Below are positions 6,909 to 14,967 of a DNA stretch of 19,597 bases, piece after piece. Made by a program: the position numbers and the translations under genes. How positions within the stretch are numbered: the stretch's first letter is position 1; each line of letters opens with the position of its first letter. This DNA is from Candidatus Saccharimonadota bacterium. GTDB lineage: Bacteria > Eremiobacterota > Xenobia > Xenobiales > Xenobiaceae. A model generated the notes under the pieces. The model did not search any database and had not been told where the DNA came from. It saw only the letters and a list, made by a program, of their open reading frames with translations. Location of the stretch: NCBI GenBank assembly GCA_004554425.1, contig SFMI01000024.1, positions 1-19,597 of the forward strand, written 5' to 3'.

Positions 6909-8558
6909 ATGCGCAGCGTTGTCTTTCTTCCCTTAGATGATCGCCCTTGTTGCTGGCAATTTCCTCAGCGTCTGGCTCGAATTGCCCAGGTGAATTTGTT
7001 GTTGCCAGCCAGGGCGCTTTGGTGCGGAGAAGACAAGCGCCAGCCTGAAAGGACTAACCCTGAAGGCCAAAAGTTGTTCGCCTGGCTCAAAGATACCTTC
7101 ACTTTAAGCTCTGATGTTAAGCAAAATGGCGCCGAAAATTCGCCTAGCCTGTTAGTTTCGGCCGATGCCTTGTTCTACGGCGGCCTAGTAGCTTCACGTA
7201 GGCCAAGGCCGCCGTACATGGTTGCGCCTCTGCTGCAGCGCTTGTTGGCCGAATTGCCTGTCTGTTCGCTTTATCTTTTTTCTGTAATAATGCGAGTGGC
7301 TCCAACTCAATATACATCTGCTGAAGTGGAAGGCGCTTTGCGTTTAACTAAAATGTCTGAGCAATTTGCTCAAGAGTTGGAACAGCGTTATGTTGCCACC
7401 GAGCCAAAGTGCACAGAAAAAAGCTACCCTGAATTAAATATTCGGCGTCGAGCTGCAGAGGCGCAAGTCTTGTCGGCCAGAAACTGGAGCAGCCTTTACC
7501 AGATAGCTCCGGCTTTCTGGCAGCAATATTTAGAGTTCCGCCGCCGCAAGGATAAAATAAATGAGCTTCTACTTGAAGCTTGGGTAGAACGTGTCCAAGC
7601 CGAGGAGAGCGGCGGCGGTTTCTTGGCGCTGTGCCTGGATGACAGTAAAACCACCGGGCTCAACCTTTGGGAAGCCAAGTTTTTGCAAGAAATCTTGAAA
7701 GGTTGCTCTTATGCTTCAGTAGGTGTAGGCACAGACGAAACGGCTATGCTTTTACTAGCTAGAGCAATTTGTGGCCATAGCCAATTGGAAATTGTTTGGT
7801 CTTATACTGGAGCTGAAGAGCAAGTAGGGCGTTACGAAGGCAAAAACTTGGCTCAAGTGCTAGCTTCCCAGGCACAGTGGCTCAACGCGGCTTTGCTGCC
7901 AGAAGGTCAAAGCGGCCCAGGTTCGCTCGTGCCTCAAGTTTTTATTTATGCACCTTGGCAAAGCCAGCTGGAAGCTTGCCACCAAGCTGAGGGAAAATCC
8001 GATTTGCCAGAGCCTTTGTGGTCAGCTTGGCAACAAAAATTAGCCGCCTCTTTAGAAGCTGGCCAACAAGTTTATATTGCCGACTTAGCCTATGCCAATG
8101 GCGGCTCGCGTCAATTGGTTGGCTGGCTTATCGAGTCGGGCGCTGTAGCCAAAATTGCCGGCTACAGCGCTTGGAACACTTTGGGCAATGCCTTAGGCAC
8201 CGTCTTGGCCTGGGCCGCTTTAGCCTCTTGGCGGCGGGCTTGCCCCGAATTTTTCTCTTCACCAGCTGAGCAAGCCCGCTTAGAAAAAGAGCAGCGCCGT
8301 TTCTTACTTGAGCGCTTATTAGACGATTATTTTTACCAGACTGTTATTCGCCCTCAATTAAGCGCCAAAGTGGGCGGCGCTTTTGTCTTGCTTAACAAAG
8401 AGCAACAACGCACGTTGGAAAGCGAAATTTTAGCTCAAGAGCAAGCTTTTCTAGCCCAACTTTTGCAAGCTTGGCCAGAAAAAAAATTAAGCCCGAACCT
8501 CAAAATAGAGTTGCCTTGGCGGCGTCTATTTGAAGTCGGGCTGGAAGTGGAACTATAA
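6909..8558 (+). CDS. DUF4127 family protein
   Basis: A 549-residue protein with the marks I associate with DUF4127, a family without an established function. These are FLPLDDRPCC at 6-15, SADALFYGGLVASR at about 84-97, a central LCLDDSKTTGLN, VGVGTDETA, ADLAYANGGSRQL, and SAWNTLGNALGTVLAWAAL. Conserved Asp, Arg and Gly clusters suggest an enzyme. No signal peptide or membrane helix is evident. The ATG has only a weak AAAAGAG upstream, so translation may be coupled to the TIM-barrel gene, which ends 12 bases earlier. It converges on nrnA with only 17 bases between the stop codons and no terminator in between, so transcripts of the two operons probably overlap. Confidence 0.8.
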   Translation: MRSVVFLPLDDRPCCWQFPQRLARIAQVNLLLPARALWCGEDKRQPERTNPEGQKLFAWLKDTFTLSSDVKQNGAENSPSLLVSADALFYGGLVASRRPRPPYMVAPLLQRLLAELPVCSLYLFSVIMRVAPTQYTSAEVEGALRLTKMSEQFAQELEQRYVATEPKCTEKSYPELNIRRRAAEAQVLSARNWSSLYQIAPAFWQQYLEFRRRKDKINELLLEAWVERVQAEESGGGFLALCLDDSKTTGLNLWEAKFLQEILKGCSYASVGVGTDETAMLLLARAICGHSQLEIVWSYTGAEEQVGRYEGKNLAQVLASQAQWLNAALLPEGQSGPGSLVPQVFIYAPWQSQLEACHQAEGKSDLPEPLWSAWQQKLAASLEAGQQVYIADLAYANGGSRQLVGWLIESGAVAKIAGYSAWNTLGNALGTVLAWAALASWRRACPEFFSSPAEQARLEKEQRRFLLERLLDDYFYQTVIRPQLSAKVGGAFVLLNKEQQRTLESEILAQEQAFLAQLLQAWPEKKLSPNLKIELPWRRLFEVGLEVEL

Positions 8559-8575
8559 GCCAAGCTCAGTTGAAA

Positions 8576-9559
8576 TTATTCGAATTTAGCCAATAATTCC
8601 GGGAGAAGTATATTATAAACTTCTTCCAAAGTTTTATCATGGAAACGGCAAGCTGCCGCTTGGTCATGGCCGCCGCCTTCATGTTGAGCAGCAACATCGT
8701 TAATTTTGCGGCCGGTAGAGCGCAACGAGACGCGCACTTCTCCCGGAACCACAGCCTTAAAGAAAGCGAAAATTTCGCTGCTGCGCAATACATTTAAGCG
8801 CCCTAAAAGCATTTGGGTGTTATTTTCATCTACACCACAAGCTTTTAACATATCTTCAGTAAGACAAGCTGTCACCAACTTGCCATCGGCATAAGTTTTT
8901 AAAGTTTGCATACACATAGCTTGCAACTTTAAGTCATTTAAAGTAAAACCACTGAAAATATTATTATGTACGTAGCTGATGTCGCCTAAAATGCTTACCA
9001 AATGAGCAGCTACTTGATGAGTACGCGCAGACGTTTTGGAAAAACGGAAAGAGCCGGAGTCGGATACTATAGAAGTATAGAGAGCTTCGGCACAGTCGCG
9101 GTTAATTTCCACATCCATAGCCTTAAAGACAAAATAGAGCATTTCACCCAAAGCAGCAAAACTAGGATCTATCCAATTGTAGTCCGCTTCCAGCTTATTC
9201 ATGGGATGATGATCTAAATTGATAATTGTTTGACAAACTTGGCGCAAATTCAAGTCTTGCGGTAAGCGGCTTTGCTGAGGACATTCCAAAACCAAAGCTA
9301 CATCAAAATGAGCTTGGGCAGGCAACTCAGTGTGAATTTCAGTTGTACCGCTTATAAAACGGAAAACTTCTGGCGCTCCGTCGGGACTGTATAAATAGTA
9401 TTTTTTGCGTAAGAATTTCAAAACTTGAGCACAAGCTACCATACTACCCAAGTCGTCACCATCAATATTTATATGAGGTACAACTAAAATATTGTCGCTT
9501 TGCAGCAGAATTTGAGCTATTTTTTGACATTCGGGAGGAATTTGGTAATGGCAATCCAT
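8576..9559 (-). CDS. nrnA: DHH/DHHA1 phosphoesterase, NrnA-like (oligoribonuclease / pAp phosphatase type)
   Basis: NrnA-type enzymes degrade very short RNA oligomers and/or dephosphorylate 3'-phosphoadenosine 5'-phosphate, using two metal ions. The 327-residue product has the DHH-family motif I variant HINIDGDDLGS (29-39), the signature DHH at 116-118 (INLDHHP), and the C-terminal DHHA1 motif GGGHDQAAAC (295-304). The length is normal. Motif II reads VALVLECPQQSRL, with Glu92 where an Asp metal ligand is usual. The gene is last in the rimP-nusA-rnpM-infB-rbfA run and starts 3 bases after the rbfA stop. This position is common in bacteria, although the link to ribosome maturation is not explained by sequence. 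Confidence 0.85.
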   Translation of the reverse strand: MDCHYQIPPECQKIAQILLQSDNILVVPHINIDGDDLGSMVACAQVLKFLRKKYYLYSPDGAPEVFRFISGTTEIHTELPAQAHFDVALVLECPQQSRLPQDLNLRQVCQTIINLDHHPMNKLEADYNWIDPSFAALGEMLYFVFKAMDVEINRDCAEALYTSIVSDSGSFRFSKTSARTHQVAAHLVSILGDISYVHNNIFSGFTLNDLKLQAMCMQTLKTYADGKLVTACLTEDMLKACGVDENNTQMLLGRLNVLRSSEIFAFFKAVVPGEVRVSLRSTGRKINDVAAQHEGGGHDQAAACRFHDKTLEEVYNILLPELLAKFE

Positions 9560-9562
9560 ACT

Positions 9563-9967
9563 TTAGAAATCCTCTTCCTCGTAATTATAGTCATTTTTAT
9601 CAGCTTTAGGAATATTCAGGCTTTCCAATAAACTTAACATATGTTCGGCTTTTTCTTGAGTTTGATCACGGAAGAAAACTACCGAAGGAATATTCTTAAT
9701 GCACAGCTCTTTAGCCAATTCACGGCGTAAGAAACCTTTAGCTTTATTTAAGCCATCGATAATAGCTTTTTGTCTGTCTTCAGGAGCCATAATGCTGACA
9801 TAAAATTTAGCTAAAGAAGTATCGGCACTTAAATCTACATCTGTCAAAGTGATAATCTCTTGGCCTTCCTTTTCGGGAGGGAAGACAGCGGGATCTTTCA
9901 CACGATGGATAATTTCGTTGCCAACCTCTAAAATGAGACCGCGCAAGCGTACTAAATGATGATTCAT
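9563..9967 (-). CDS. rbfA: Ribosome-binding factor A
   Basis: RbfA binds the 30S precursor and assists late 16S rRNA maturation and cold adaptation. The 134-residue product fits the family's type-II KH fold: an N-terminal helix (LVRLRGLILEVGNEIIHRVKDP), then ITLTDVDLSADTSLAKFYVS, a helix beginning KAIIDGLNKAKGFLRRELAK, and IPSVVFFRDQTQEKAEHM. The match to the canonical VTxVxxSxDLxxAxVYxS segment and to the RxELxxxLxLRxxPxLxFxxD segment is clear. A short acidic tail (KNDYNYEEEDF) ends the protein. An AAGGA lies about 13 bases upstream of the ATG, a long spacing. A spacer of about 140 bases with dyad symmetry separates it from infB. Confidence 0.9.
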   Translation of the reverse strand: MNHHLVRLRGLILEVGNEIIHRVKDPAVFPPEKEGQEIITLTDVDLSADTSLAKFYVSIMAPEDRQKAIIDGLNKAKGFLRRELAKELCIKNIPSVVFFRDQTQEKAEHMLSLLESLNIPKADKNDYNYEEEDF

Positions 9968-10021
9968 AAAGTTTATTATGTCCTTATTTGATGATTTGTT
10001 ATTGGTGATTTAAAACCAAAA

Positions 10022-10096
10022 GCCCACCGCAACTTGCTAAGCAAAGGAGAAGAATGGCTTATCATCCCCTTAGCTATGCACCATTTGACGGCGGGC
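10022..10096 (-). other. Structured spacer between infB and rbfA
   Basis: GCCCGCCG (10089-10096 on the minus strand) can pair with CGGTGGGC (10022-10029) through eight pairs including one G-U. Inside it, GCTAAG (10069-10074) pairs with CTTAGC (10036-10041). The outer arm is followed by a broken T run (TTTTGGTTTT). This could be a weak, partial terminator or an RNA-processing hairpin tuning rbfA-nrnA relative to infB. Confidence 0.4.
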
Positions 10097-10108
10097 CCTA
10101 AGCTCAAA

Positions 10109-13042
10109 TTACAGTTCGCGCTGGTGTTCTACTTTTTGGTAGCATTCCACCACATCGCCTTCCTGTAAGTCGGCGTAGTTGGTAATTGTCAAGCCGCACT
10201 CGAAGCCTTCCAAGACTTCGCGAGCGTCATCTTTGAAGCGGCGCAGAGTGTCGATAGTGCTCTCGTAGATGACCACATCGTCACGCAACAGACGGCACAA
10301 ACCGCCACGTACCACTTTACCTTCGGTAACGTAGCAACCGGCCACTTTACCAATTTTACTAATCTTGAAGACTTGACGCACTTCAGCTTTACCCAAGACA
10401 ACTTCTTCGATGTTGGGAGTAAGCAAACCGGACATAGCCTTCTTGATATGCTCGATAACTTCGTAAATGATGCGGTAGGTGCGAATCTCGACTTCTTCCA
10501 TATCGGCCAAGCGTTTAACCATAGCGCCGGGACGGACATTGAAGCCGATAATAATAGCTTTAGAAGCAGAAGCCAACATAACGTCTGTTTCGGAAATAGC
10601 ACCTACGCCGGAGTGGATGATCTTTACGGCTACTTCATCAGTGCTGAGCTTGTTCAGCGACTGAGTCAAAGCTTGCAAACTACCGTGGCTTTCAGCTTTT
10701 ACCAGCAAGTTGAGATCTTTGGCTACGCCGTTTTGCAAGTCGGCAAAGAGGCTTTCCAGAGTCTGACGACTGCCGGAATTGATGCGGGTATGTCTAGCTT
10801 TAGCGGTACGAGCTTCGGAAACCTGGCGGGCCATCTTCTCGTCTTCCACTACTTGCAAGTGATCACCGGCATCGGGAACGGCTTCCAGACCGACAATTTC
10901 CACAGGAATGGAAGGGCCGGCGCTCTTAATGTTTTTGCCTTTTTCATTAAGCAAAGCGCGTAATCTGCCCCAAGTTTTGCCTACGACTACAGTATCGCCA
11001 ACTTTCAAAGTACCGTTTTGTACCAAGACGGTAGCGACCGGGCCTTTACCCTTGTCGATAGAGCCTTCGATAATAGCACCTTGAGCTTTAGTATTGGGGT
11101 TGGCCTTAAGTTCCATAGTCTCGGCCTGAAGGATAACCATCTCTAAGAGATCATCTAATCCAATATTCTTTTTGGCGGAAATCTTGCACATGACGGTATC
11201 GCCGCCCCATTCCTCGGCTAAGAGTCCGTACTCAGTGAGCTGGGTCATAACTCTATCGGGGTTGGATTCGGGTAAGTCTATCTTGTTGATAGCTACGATA
11301 ATAGGCAAGTTGGCCGCTCTGGCGTGGTTGATAGCTTCAATAGTTTGAGGCATAACGCCGTCGTTGGCCGCTACTACCAAAATAGCAATATCGGTAATGG
11401 CAGCGCCGCGAGCTCTCATTTGAGTGAAAGCTTCATGACCAGGGGTATCGATGAAGGTAATCTTTTGGCCGTCGTGAGTGACTGTGTAAGCACCTATAGT
11501 TTGAGTAATACCACCAGCTTCGCCGGAAACTACGGAAGTACGGCGGATAGCGTCCAAAAGGGAAGTCTTACCGTGGTCTACGTGACCTAAAACGGAGATA
11601 ACGGGAGGACGAGAAACGAGCTTGCCATCATCTTCGTCGATAAGTTCCAAAGGTACGTCTTCAGTGGACATTTCGCCCACTTTGTAGCCGTAAGAAAGAG
11701 CCAAGTCGCGAGCTTCTTCGTAGGAGAGAGCCTGGTTGATGGAAACCATCTTGCCCTGGCGTACAAAGGTGCTGATCAAGTTGTTGGCGGGGCGACCCAT
11801 GCGAGTAGCCAAATCGGCCAAGGAAATAACTTCGGGGATAATGATAGTCTTTTCCTGAGGCTGAGCGACAGGCTGTTGAGGCTGAGAAGCGTGACCGCCG
11901 CGCTGGTTGCCGCGCTGGTTGCGATTGTTTTGCATACCGCCGCGCTGGTTGCGATTATTTTGCGCACCGCCGCGTTGGTTGTTGCCGCGTTGGTTGTTAT
12001 GACCTTGGCCGCCGCGATTGTTTTGCATATTATTGCGGTTGGGCTGGTTATTGTTGTGGCCGCCCTTCACGCGAGCTGGACGACCTTCGCCGGAATTGCG
12101 ATTGTTACGACCGCTCTCATAATTGCTGACATTGCTGCCAAAGTCGGAAGAGAAAGCGTCTTCTACAGAAATACCAGTGATAGGAGTAGAGAGAGAAATA
12201 CTCTCATCTTGTTTTATACCCATCTCTTCAGGAGAAATGATCGGCAAATCGACCATTTCTTTTTCATTCTCCTCATCGTCGTCGTCCTGACGTTTATTGG
12301 CGGAACGCTTGCGATTTTGCTCCTTGACGGCGGCCAAACGCTGAGCCTCTTTCTCGGCGGCTTCTTTGGCTTCTCTCTCGGCCTTTTCACGAGCGGCTTT
12401 TTCAGCAGCCTCTTTAGCAGCCTTTTCGGCGGCTTCACGAGCGGCTTTTTCAGCAGCCTCTTTAGCAGCCTTTTCGGCGGCTTCTTGAGCGGCTTTTTCA
12501 GCAGCCTCTTTGGCAGCCTTTTCAGCAGCCTTTTCGGCAGCTTCTTTAGCGGCTTTTTCAGCAGCTTCTTGGGCGCGGAAAGTGGGGCTAATATTGCGGG
12601 TAATAGGACGAATGCCGCCCAAAGTGGTGCGGCGGAAAGCACTGGCAGTTTGGCGTACTTTTACGTTGCTAGTGCGAATAGGACGAGGATTGTTATTCTC
12701 TTCGTTGCGGTTAATTTTACGCTCGATAAGAGCTTGTTTTTCTTCTTGGGTAGCTCGTTTGGCAATACGCACGGCAGGCTTGCTAGCGGCAGACTTGGCC
12801 CGAGCTTCTTCTTCTTGGGCTTTGGTCTTGGCCTGCGCTTCGCGACGCAATTGCTCCAAATGGGGAGTCACAGTTTCGCGCACTTTTTGCACAGCCTCGT
12901 TGGGAATACTGTTGGCAGCAGTTTTAACAGGATAGCCCATTCCCCTGAGGATATTGATCAGAGATTTGCTGTCTTCGATGCCTAGCTCGCGGGCTAATTC
13001 ATAAACGCGAATTTTGCCCCCGGCATTGGTATTAGTACTCAT
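10109..13042 (-). CDS. infB: Translation initiation factor IF-2
   Basis: IF2 is the GTPase that delivers initiator fMet-tRNA to the 30S subunit and promotes subunit joining. The 977-residue protein starts with an IF2 N-terminal helical domain (KIRVYELARELGI, 10-22). A long linker follows with an Ala/Lys/Glu repeat zone (about 158-234) and a Gly/Asn/Arg/Gln zone (about 311-384). A second IF2_N-like domain lies at 400-455. The GTPase domain carries G1 GHVDHGKT (486-493), a G2 region AGGITQTIGAY, G3 DTPGHE, G4 NKID and G5 SAK. Domains II, III and the C-terminal fMet-tRNA-binding domain follow. The linker makes it longer than many IF2 proteins. The ATG overlaps the rnpM stop codon (ATGA), which indicates translational coupling. 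Confidence 0.97.
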   Translation of the reverse strand: MSTNTNAGGKIRVYELARELGIEDSKSLINILRGMGYPVKTAANSIPNEAVQKVRETVTPHLEQLRREAQAKTKAQEEEARAKSAASKPAVRIAKRATQEEKQALIERKINRNEENNNPRPIRTSNVKVRQTASAFRRTTLGGIRPITRNISPTFRAQEAAEKAAKEAAEKAAEKAAKEAAEKAAQEAAEKAAKEAAEKAAREAAEKAAKEAAEKAAREKAEREAKEAAEKEAQRLAAVKEQNRKRSANKRQDDDDEENEKEMVDLPIISPEEMGIKQDESISLSTPITGISVEDAFSSDFGSNVSNYESGRNNRNSGEGRPARVKGGHNNNQPNRNNMQNNRGGQGHNNQRGNNQRGGAQNNRNQRGGMQNNRNQRGNQRGGHASQPQQPVAQPQEKTIIIPEVISLADLATRMGRPANNLISTFVRQGKMVSINQALSYEEARDLALSYGYKVGEMSTEDVPLELIDEDDGKLVSRPPVISVLGHVDHGKTSLLDAIRRTSVVSGEAGGITQTIGAYTVTHDGQKITFIDTPGHEAFTQMRARGAAITDIAILVVAANDGVMPQTIEAINHARAANLPIIVAINKIDLPESNPDRVMTQLTEYGLLAEEWGGDTVMCKISAKKNIGLDDLLEMVILQAETMELKANPNTKAQGAIIEGSIDKGKGPVATVLVQNGTLKVGDTVVVGKTWGRLRALLNEKGKNIKSAGPSIPVEIVGLEAVPDAGDHLQVVEDEKMARQVSEARTAKARHTRINSGSRQTLESLFADLQNGVAKDLNLLVKAESHGSLQALTQSLNKLSTDEVAVKIIHSGVGAISETDVMLASASKAIIIGFNVRPGAMVKRLADMEEVEIRTYRIIYEVIEHIKKAMSGLLTPNIEEVVLGKAEVRQVFKISKIGKVAGCYVTEGKVVRGGLCRLLRDDVVIYESTIDTLRRFKDDAREVLEGFECGLTITNYADLQEGDVVECYQKVEHQREL
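12391..12582. repeat. 48-bp tandem repeats within infB
   Basis: Near-identical 48-base units begin at 12391, 12439 and 12487, followed by a degenerate fourth region to about 12580. Each unit encodes 16 residues of the type AAEKAAKEAAEKAARE on the minus strand. The third copy differs by a few bases. Tandem copies of this similarity are prone to length change by slippage. Confidence 0.85.
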
Positions 13043-13371
13043 AAATCTTTCACTTCCTCACTACAAGATGCTGCCGCAGGTTCGGTCAGGTTGGCCTCTT
13101 GGCGCTCTAGCTGTTCTTTTAACCACAGAAGCGCTTCCTCAGATAACTTTGTGCTGAAATTCTTACGCAGCCGCTTGTCTTTCTCTAATTTTTTTAGACA
13201 CTCGGCGGAGCGGCAAATATAAAAGCCCTTGCCACATATCTTGCCATCTTGGTTGACAACGATAGCTCCGCCTTCTGTAGGTCTTACAAGGCGAAACAGC
13301 CCGTCTCTCGATCTCATTTGACGGCACGCTACGCACATGCGCTCAGGGATTCTAGACGAGCTGGTTGACAC
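13039..13371 (-). CDS. rnpM: RNase P modulator RnpM (YlxR, DUF448)
   Basis: YlxR family proteins are small RNA-binding proteins; in Bacillus the member has been named RnpM because it binds RNase P RNA and modulates the enzyme. The 110-residue product shows the family motif RMCVACRQMRSRDGLFRLVR (11-30), then GKGFYICRSAECLKKLEK (47-64). The paired Cys residues are in the usual places. The C-terminal 20 residues (ANLTEPAAASCSEEVKDL) are a non-conserved tail. It lies between nusA (2-base gap) and infB (4-base overlap). The L7Ae-like ylxQ gene that often follows ylxR in Firmicutes is absent here. Confidence 0.92.
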   Translation of the reverse strand: MSTSSSRIPERMCVACRQMRSRDGLFRLVRPTEGGAIVVNQDGKICGKGFYICRSAECLKKLEKDKRLRKNFSTKLSEEALLWLKEQLERQEANLTEPAAASCSEEVKDL

Positions 13372-13373
13372 GC

Positions 13374-14483
13374 TTATTCTCCTTCTTGCTTAGCTGCTTC
13401 GGCAGCTTGCTTCTTGGCCGCTTCGGCGGCAGCGCTAGATTCGCTCTTGATATCGATATGCCAACCGGTGAGTTTGGCAGCCAGACGGGCATTCTGACCT
13501 TCACGACCGATAGCCAAAGGTAGCTGCTGATCGGGAACGATTACTACAGCATTGTTCTGTTCCTTGTTGGGAATGACTTTGGTCACGCGGCTGGGTTGCA
13601 AAGCGTTGGCAATAAATTCTTCAATATTGTCAGACCACGGAATAACGTCGATCTTTTCGTTGCGCAACTCCTCGACGATGCCTTGAACGCGGCTGCCTTT
13701 GGGGCCTACGCAAGCTCCCACGGGATCTACGTTGGGATCGGTGGAGCGCACGGCGATCTTGGAGCGTAAACCGGCTTCACGAACGACGGCTTTAATCTGA
13801 ACTACGCCTTTTTCGATTTCGGGTACTTGAGTTTCGAAGAGGCATTTAAGTAAACCGGGGGAGGAACGAGACAAGATAATTTGCGGACCATGAGGGCCGT
13901 CCTTAACTTCGAGAACTAAAGCTTTTATGCGATCTCCGACGTGGAAGAACTCGCTATGGGCTTGCTCGGAAGGAGGAATAATACCCTCGGCACGTCCCAG
14001 ATCGACGGTGATTTCACGGCGCTCGTGGCGAGTAACTGTACCGCTCATAAGCTTGCCGCGTCTGTCACTAAATTCGTCACGGATAATATCACGCTCAAAC
14101 TCACGCATACGTTGCAAAATAACTTGCTTGGCACTCTGGGCGGCAATACGGCCGAAGTTTTCGTTGGTGGTTTCGATATCGATTTCCATACCGACTTCAA
14201 CGTTGGGGGCCAGTTGCTCGGCGTCTTCAAGCTTAATTTCGCGATTGCTGTCCATTACTTCGGGGACAACAGTTTTGCGCAACCAAATATGCAAGTCGGC
14301 GGTATCGCGGTCTAATTCGACGATCACTTGCTGATTGGTGCCGTAGTTGCGCTCATAGGCTTTCTGAAGGGCGTCTTCAATGGCCTCTATGATCTTCTCT
14401 TTAGGCAATTTGCGCTCGCGCTCGAGAGCATCGAGGGCCGCTAAGAGTTGTTCCCTTTGATCTTTACTCATCATCTCTGACAT
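13374..14483 (-). CDS. nusA: Transcription termination/antitermination protein NusA
   Basis: NusA binds RNA polymerase and nascent RNA, and controls pausing, intrinsic termination and antitermination. The 369-residue product has the short form of the protein. The N-terminal RNA-polymerase-binding domain covers about 1-130. An S1 domain follows (GKLMSGTVTRHERREITVDL onward). KH1 contains DPVGACVGPKGSRVQGIVEE, and KH2 contains LPLAIGREGQNARLAAKLTG. A short Ala/Lys/Glu tail ends the protein, with no C-terminal acidic repeat domains. An AAGGAG lies about 13 bases before the ATG, overlapping the end of rimP. The 17-base gap to rimP and the leader terminator upstream of rimP make autogenous control possible. 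Confidence 0.96.
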   Translation of the reverse strand: MSEMMSKDQREQLLAALDALERERKLPKEKIIEAIEDALQKAYERNYGTNQQVIVELDRDTADLHIWLRKTVVPEVMDSNREIKLEDAEQLAPNVEVGMEIDIETTNENFGRIAAQSAKQVILQRMREFERDIIRDEFSDRRGKLMSGTVTRHERREITVDLGRAEGIIPPSEQAHSEFFHVGDRIKALVLEVKDGPHGPQIILSRSSPGLLKCLFETQVPEIEKGVVQIKAVVREAGLRSKIAVRSTDPNVDPVGACVGPKGSRVQGIVEELRNEKIDVIPWSDNIEEFIANALQPSRVTKVIPNKEQNNAVVIVPDQQLPLAIGREGQNARLAAKLTGWHIDIKSESSAAAEAAKKQAAEAAKQEGE

Positions 14484-14500
14484 GATAACTGCGCTGCTCC

Positions 14501-14833
14501 TTAGTTTGGTTCAGTTCCGGCGGTCTCTTCGCAAGAATTAGGCGATGCGCTAGAGCCGGGCGAGGAAACTTCTAAATAGTAGGTGCCTTTTATCGGATCC
14601 AACTCATCTAAACGCTTGGACAGAGGACGGTGCACTCTAGTGCAGTCTTCCAAGGTAACCGGAGTCGGCCTCTGAGAGGGATCTTTTGCTTCATGATCCA
14701 CAGTCATTCTTAAATACCAAAGGCCGTCCTCACGTACATACTCAACGTTTTTAACAACTAAGCCGAAAGGTTGAGCAATAAGGGCGGCTTCCGTACGGAT
14801 TAAGTTTAGTGTTTTCTCGCTTATTTTCGCCAA
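14501..14833 (-). CDS. rimP: Ribosome maturation factor RimP, lacking the C-terminal domain
   Basis: RimP helps assemble the 30S subunit. I chose the TTG at 14831-14833 because GAAGGAAG lies six bases upstream. The N-terminal alpha/beta domain is intact: VKNVEYVREDGLWYLRMTVD (27-46), VTLEDCTRVHRPLSKRLDE (59-77) and TYYLEVSSPG (84-93). In normal RimP (about 150 residues) this last motif is followed by LDRPL and a C-terminal SH3/Sm-like domain of about 60 residues. Here it is replaced by 17 residues (SSASPNSCEETAGTEPN) and a stop. No frame of the short interval before nusA restores the domain, so it looks deleted rather than frameshifted. Confidence 0.85.
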   Translation of the reverse strand: MAKISEKTLNLIRTEAALIAQPFGLVVKNVEYVREDGLWYLRMTVDHEAKDPSQRPTPVTLEDCTRVHRPLSKRLDELDPIKGTYYLEVSSPGSSASPNSCEETAGTEPN

Positions 14834-14905
14834 GTGGAACTTCCTTCAGAAATGCAAACAATTCTCAACCCACCACCTGTGCCTGTTAGCAAACTTCGCT
14901 TACAG

Positions 14906-14930
14906 AAAAAAAAGAGCGGACGAGCCACTC
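14906..14930 (-). terminator. Intrinsic terminator in the rimP-nusA-infB leader
   Basis: On the minus strand GAGTGG pairs with CCGCTC (six pairs, one G-U) around a five-base loop, followed by eight T residues. It lies about 40 bases downstream of the -10 at 14968-14973 and about 73 bases before the rimP TTG. No other minus-strand gene ends here, so it reads as a leader attenuator for the operon. Confidence 0.75.
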
Positions 14931-14967
14931 TCCTCATAAACTACAGAAGGCAAATTAAGATAACTAA

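Noticed and set aside
12391..12582. CRISPR-like array
   Set aside because: The repeats are directly adjacent with no unique spacers, and are in frame inside infB.
11876..12985. Long plus-strand ORF (369 codons) antisense to infB
   Set aside because: It is a shadow of the repetitive infB linker; the product is low-complexity Ser/Phe/Ala and has no ribosome binding site or family match.
14834..14940. Short minus-strand ORF in the rimP leader starting at ATG near 14938
   Set aside because: It crosses the terminator stem and T run and has no ribosome binding site; a leader peptide cannot be excluded but is not supported.
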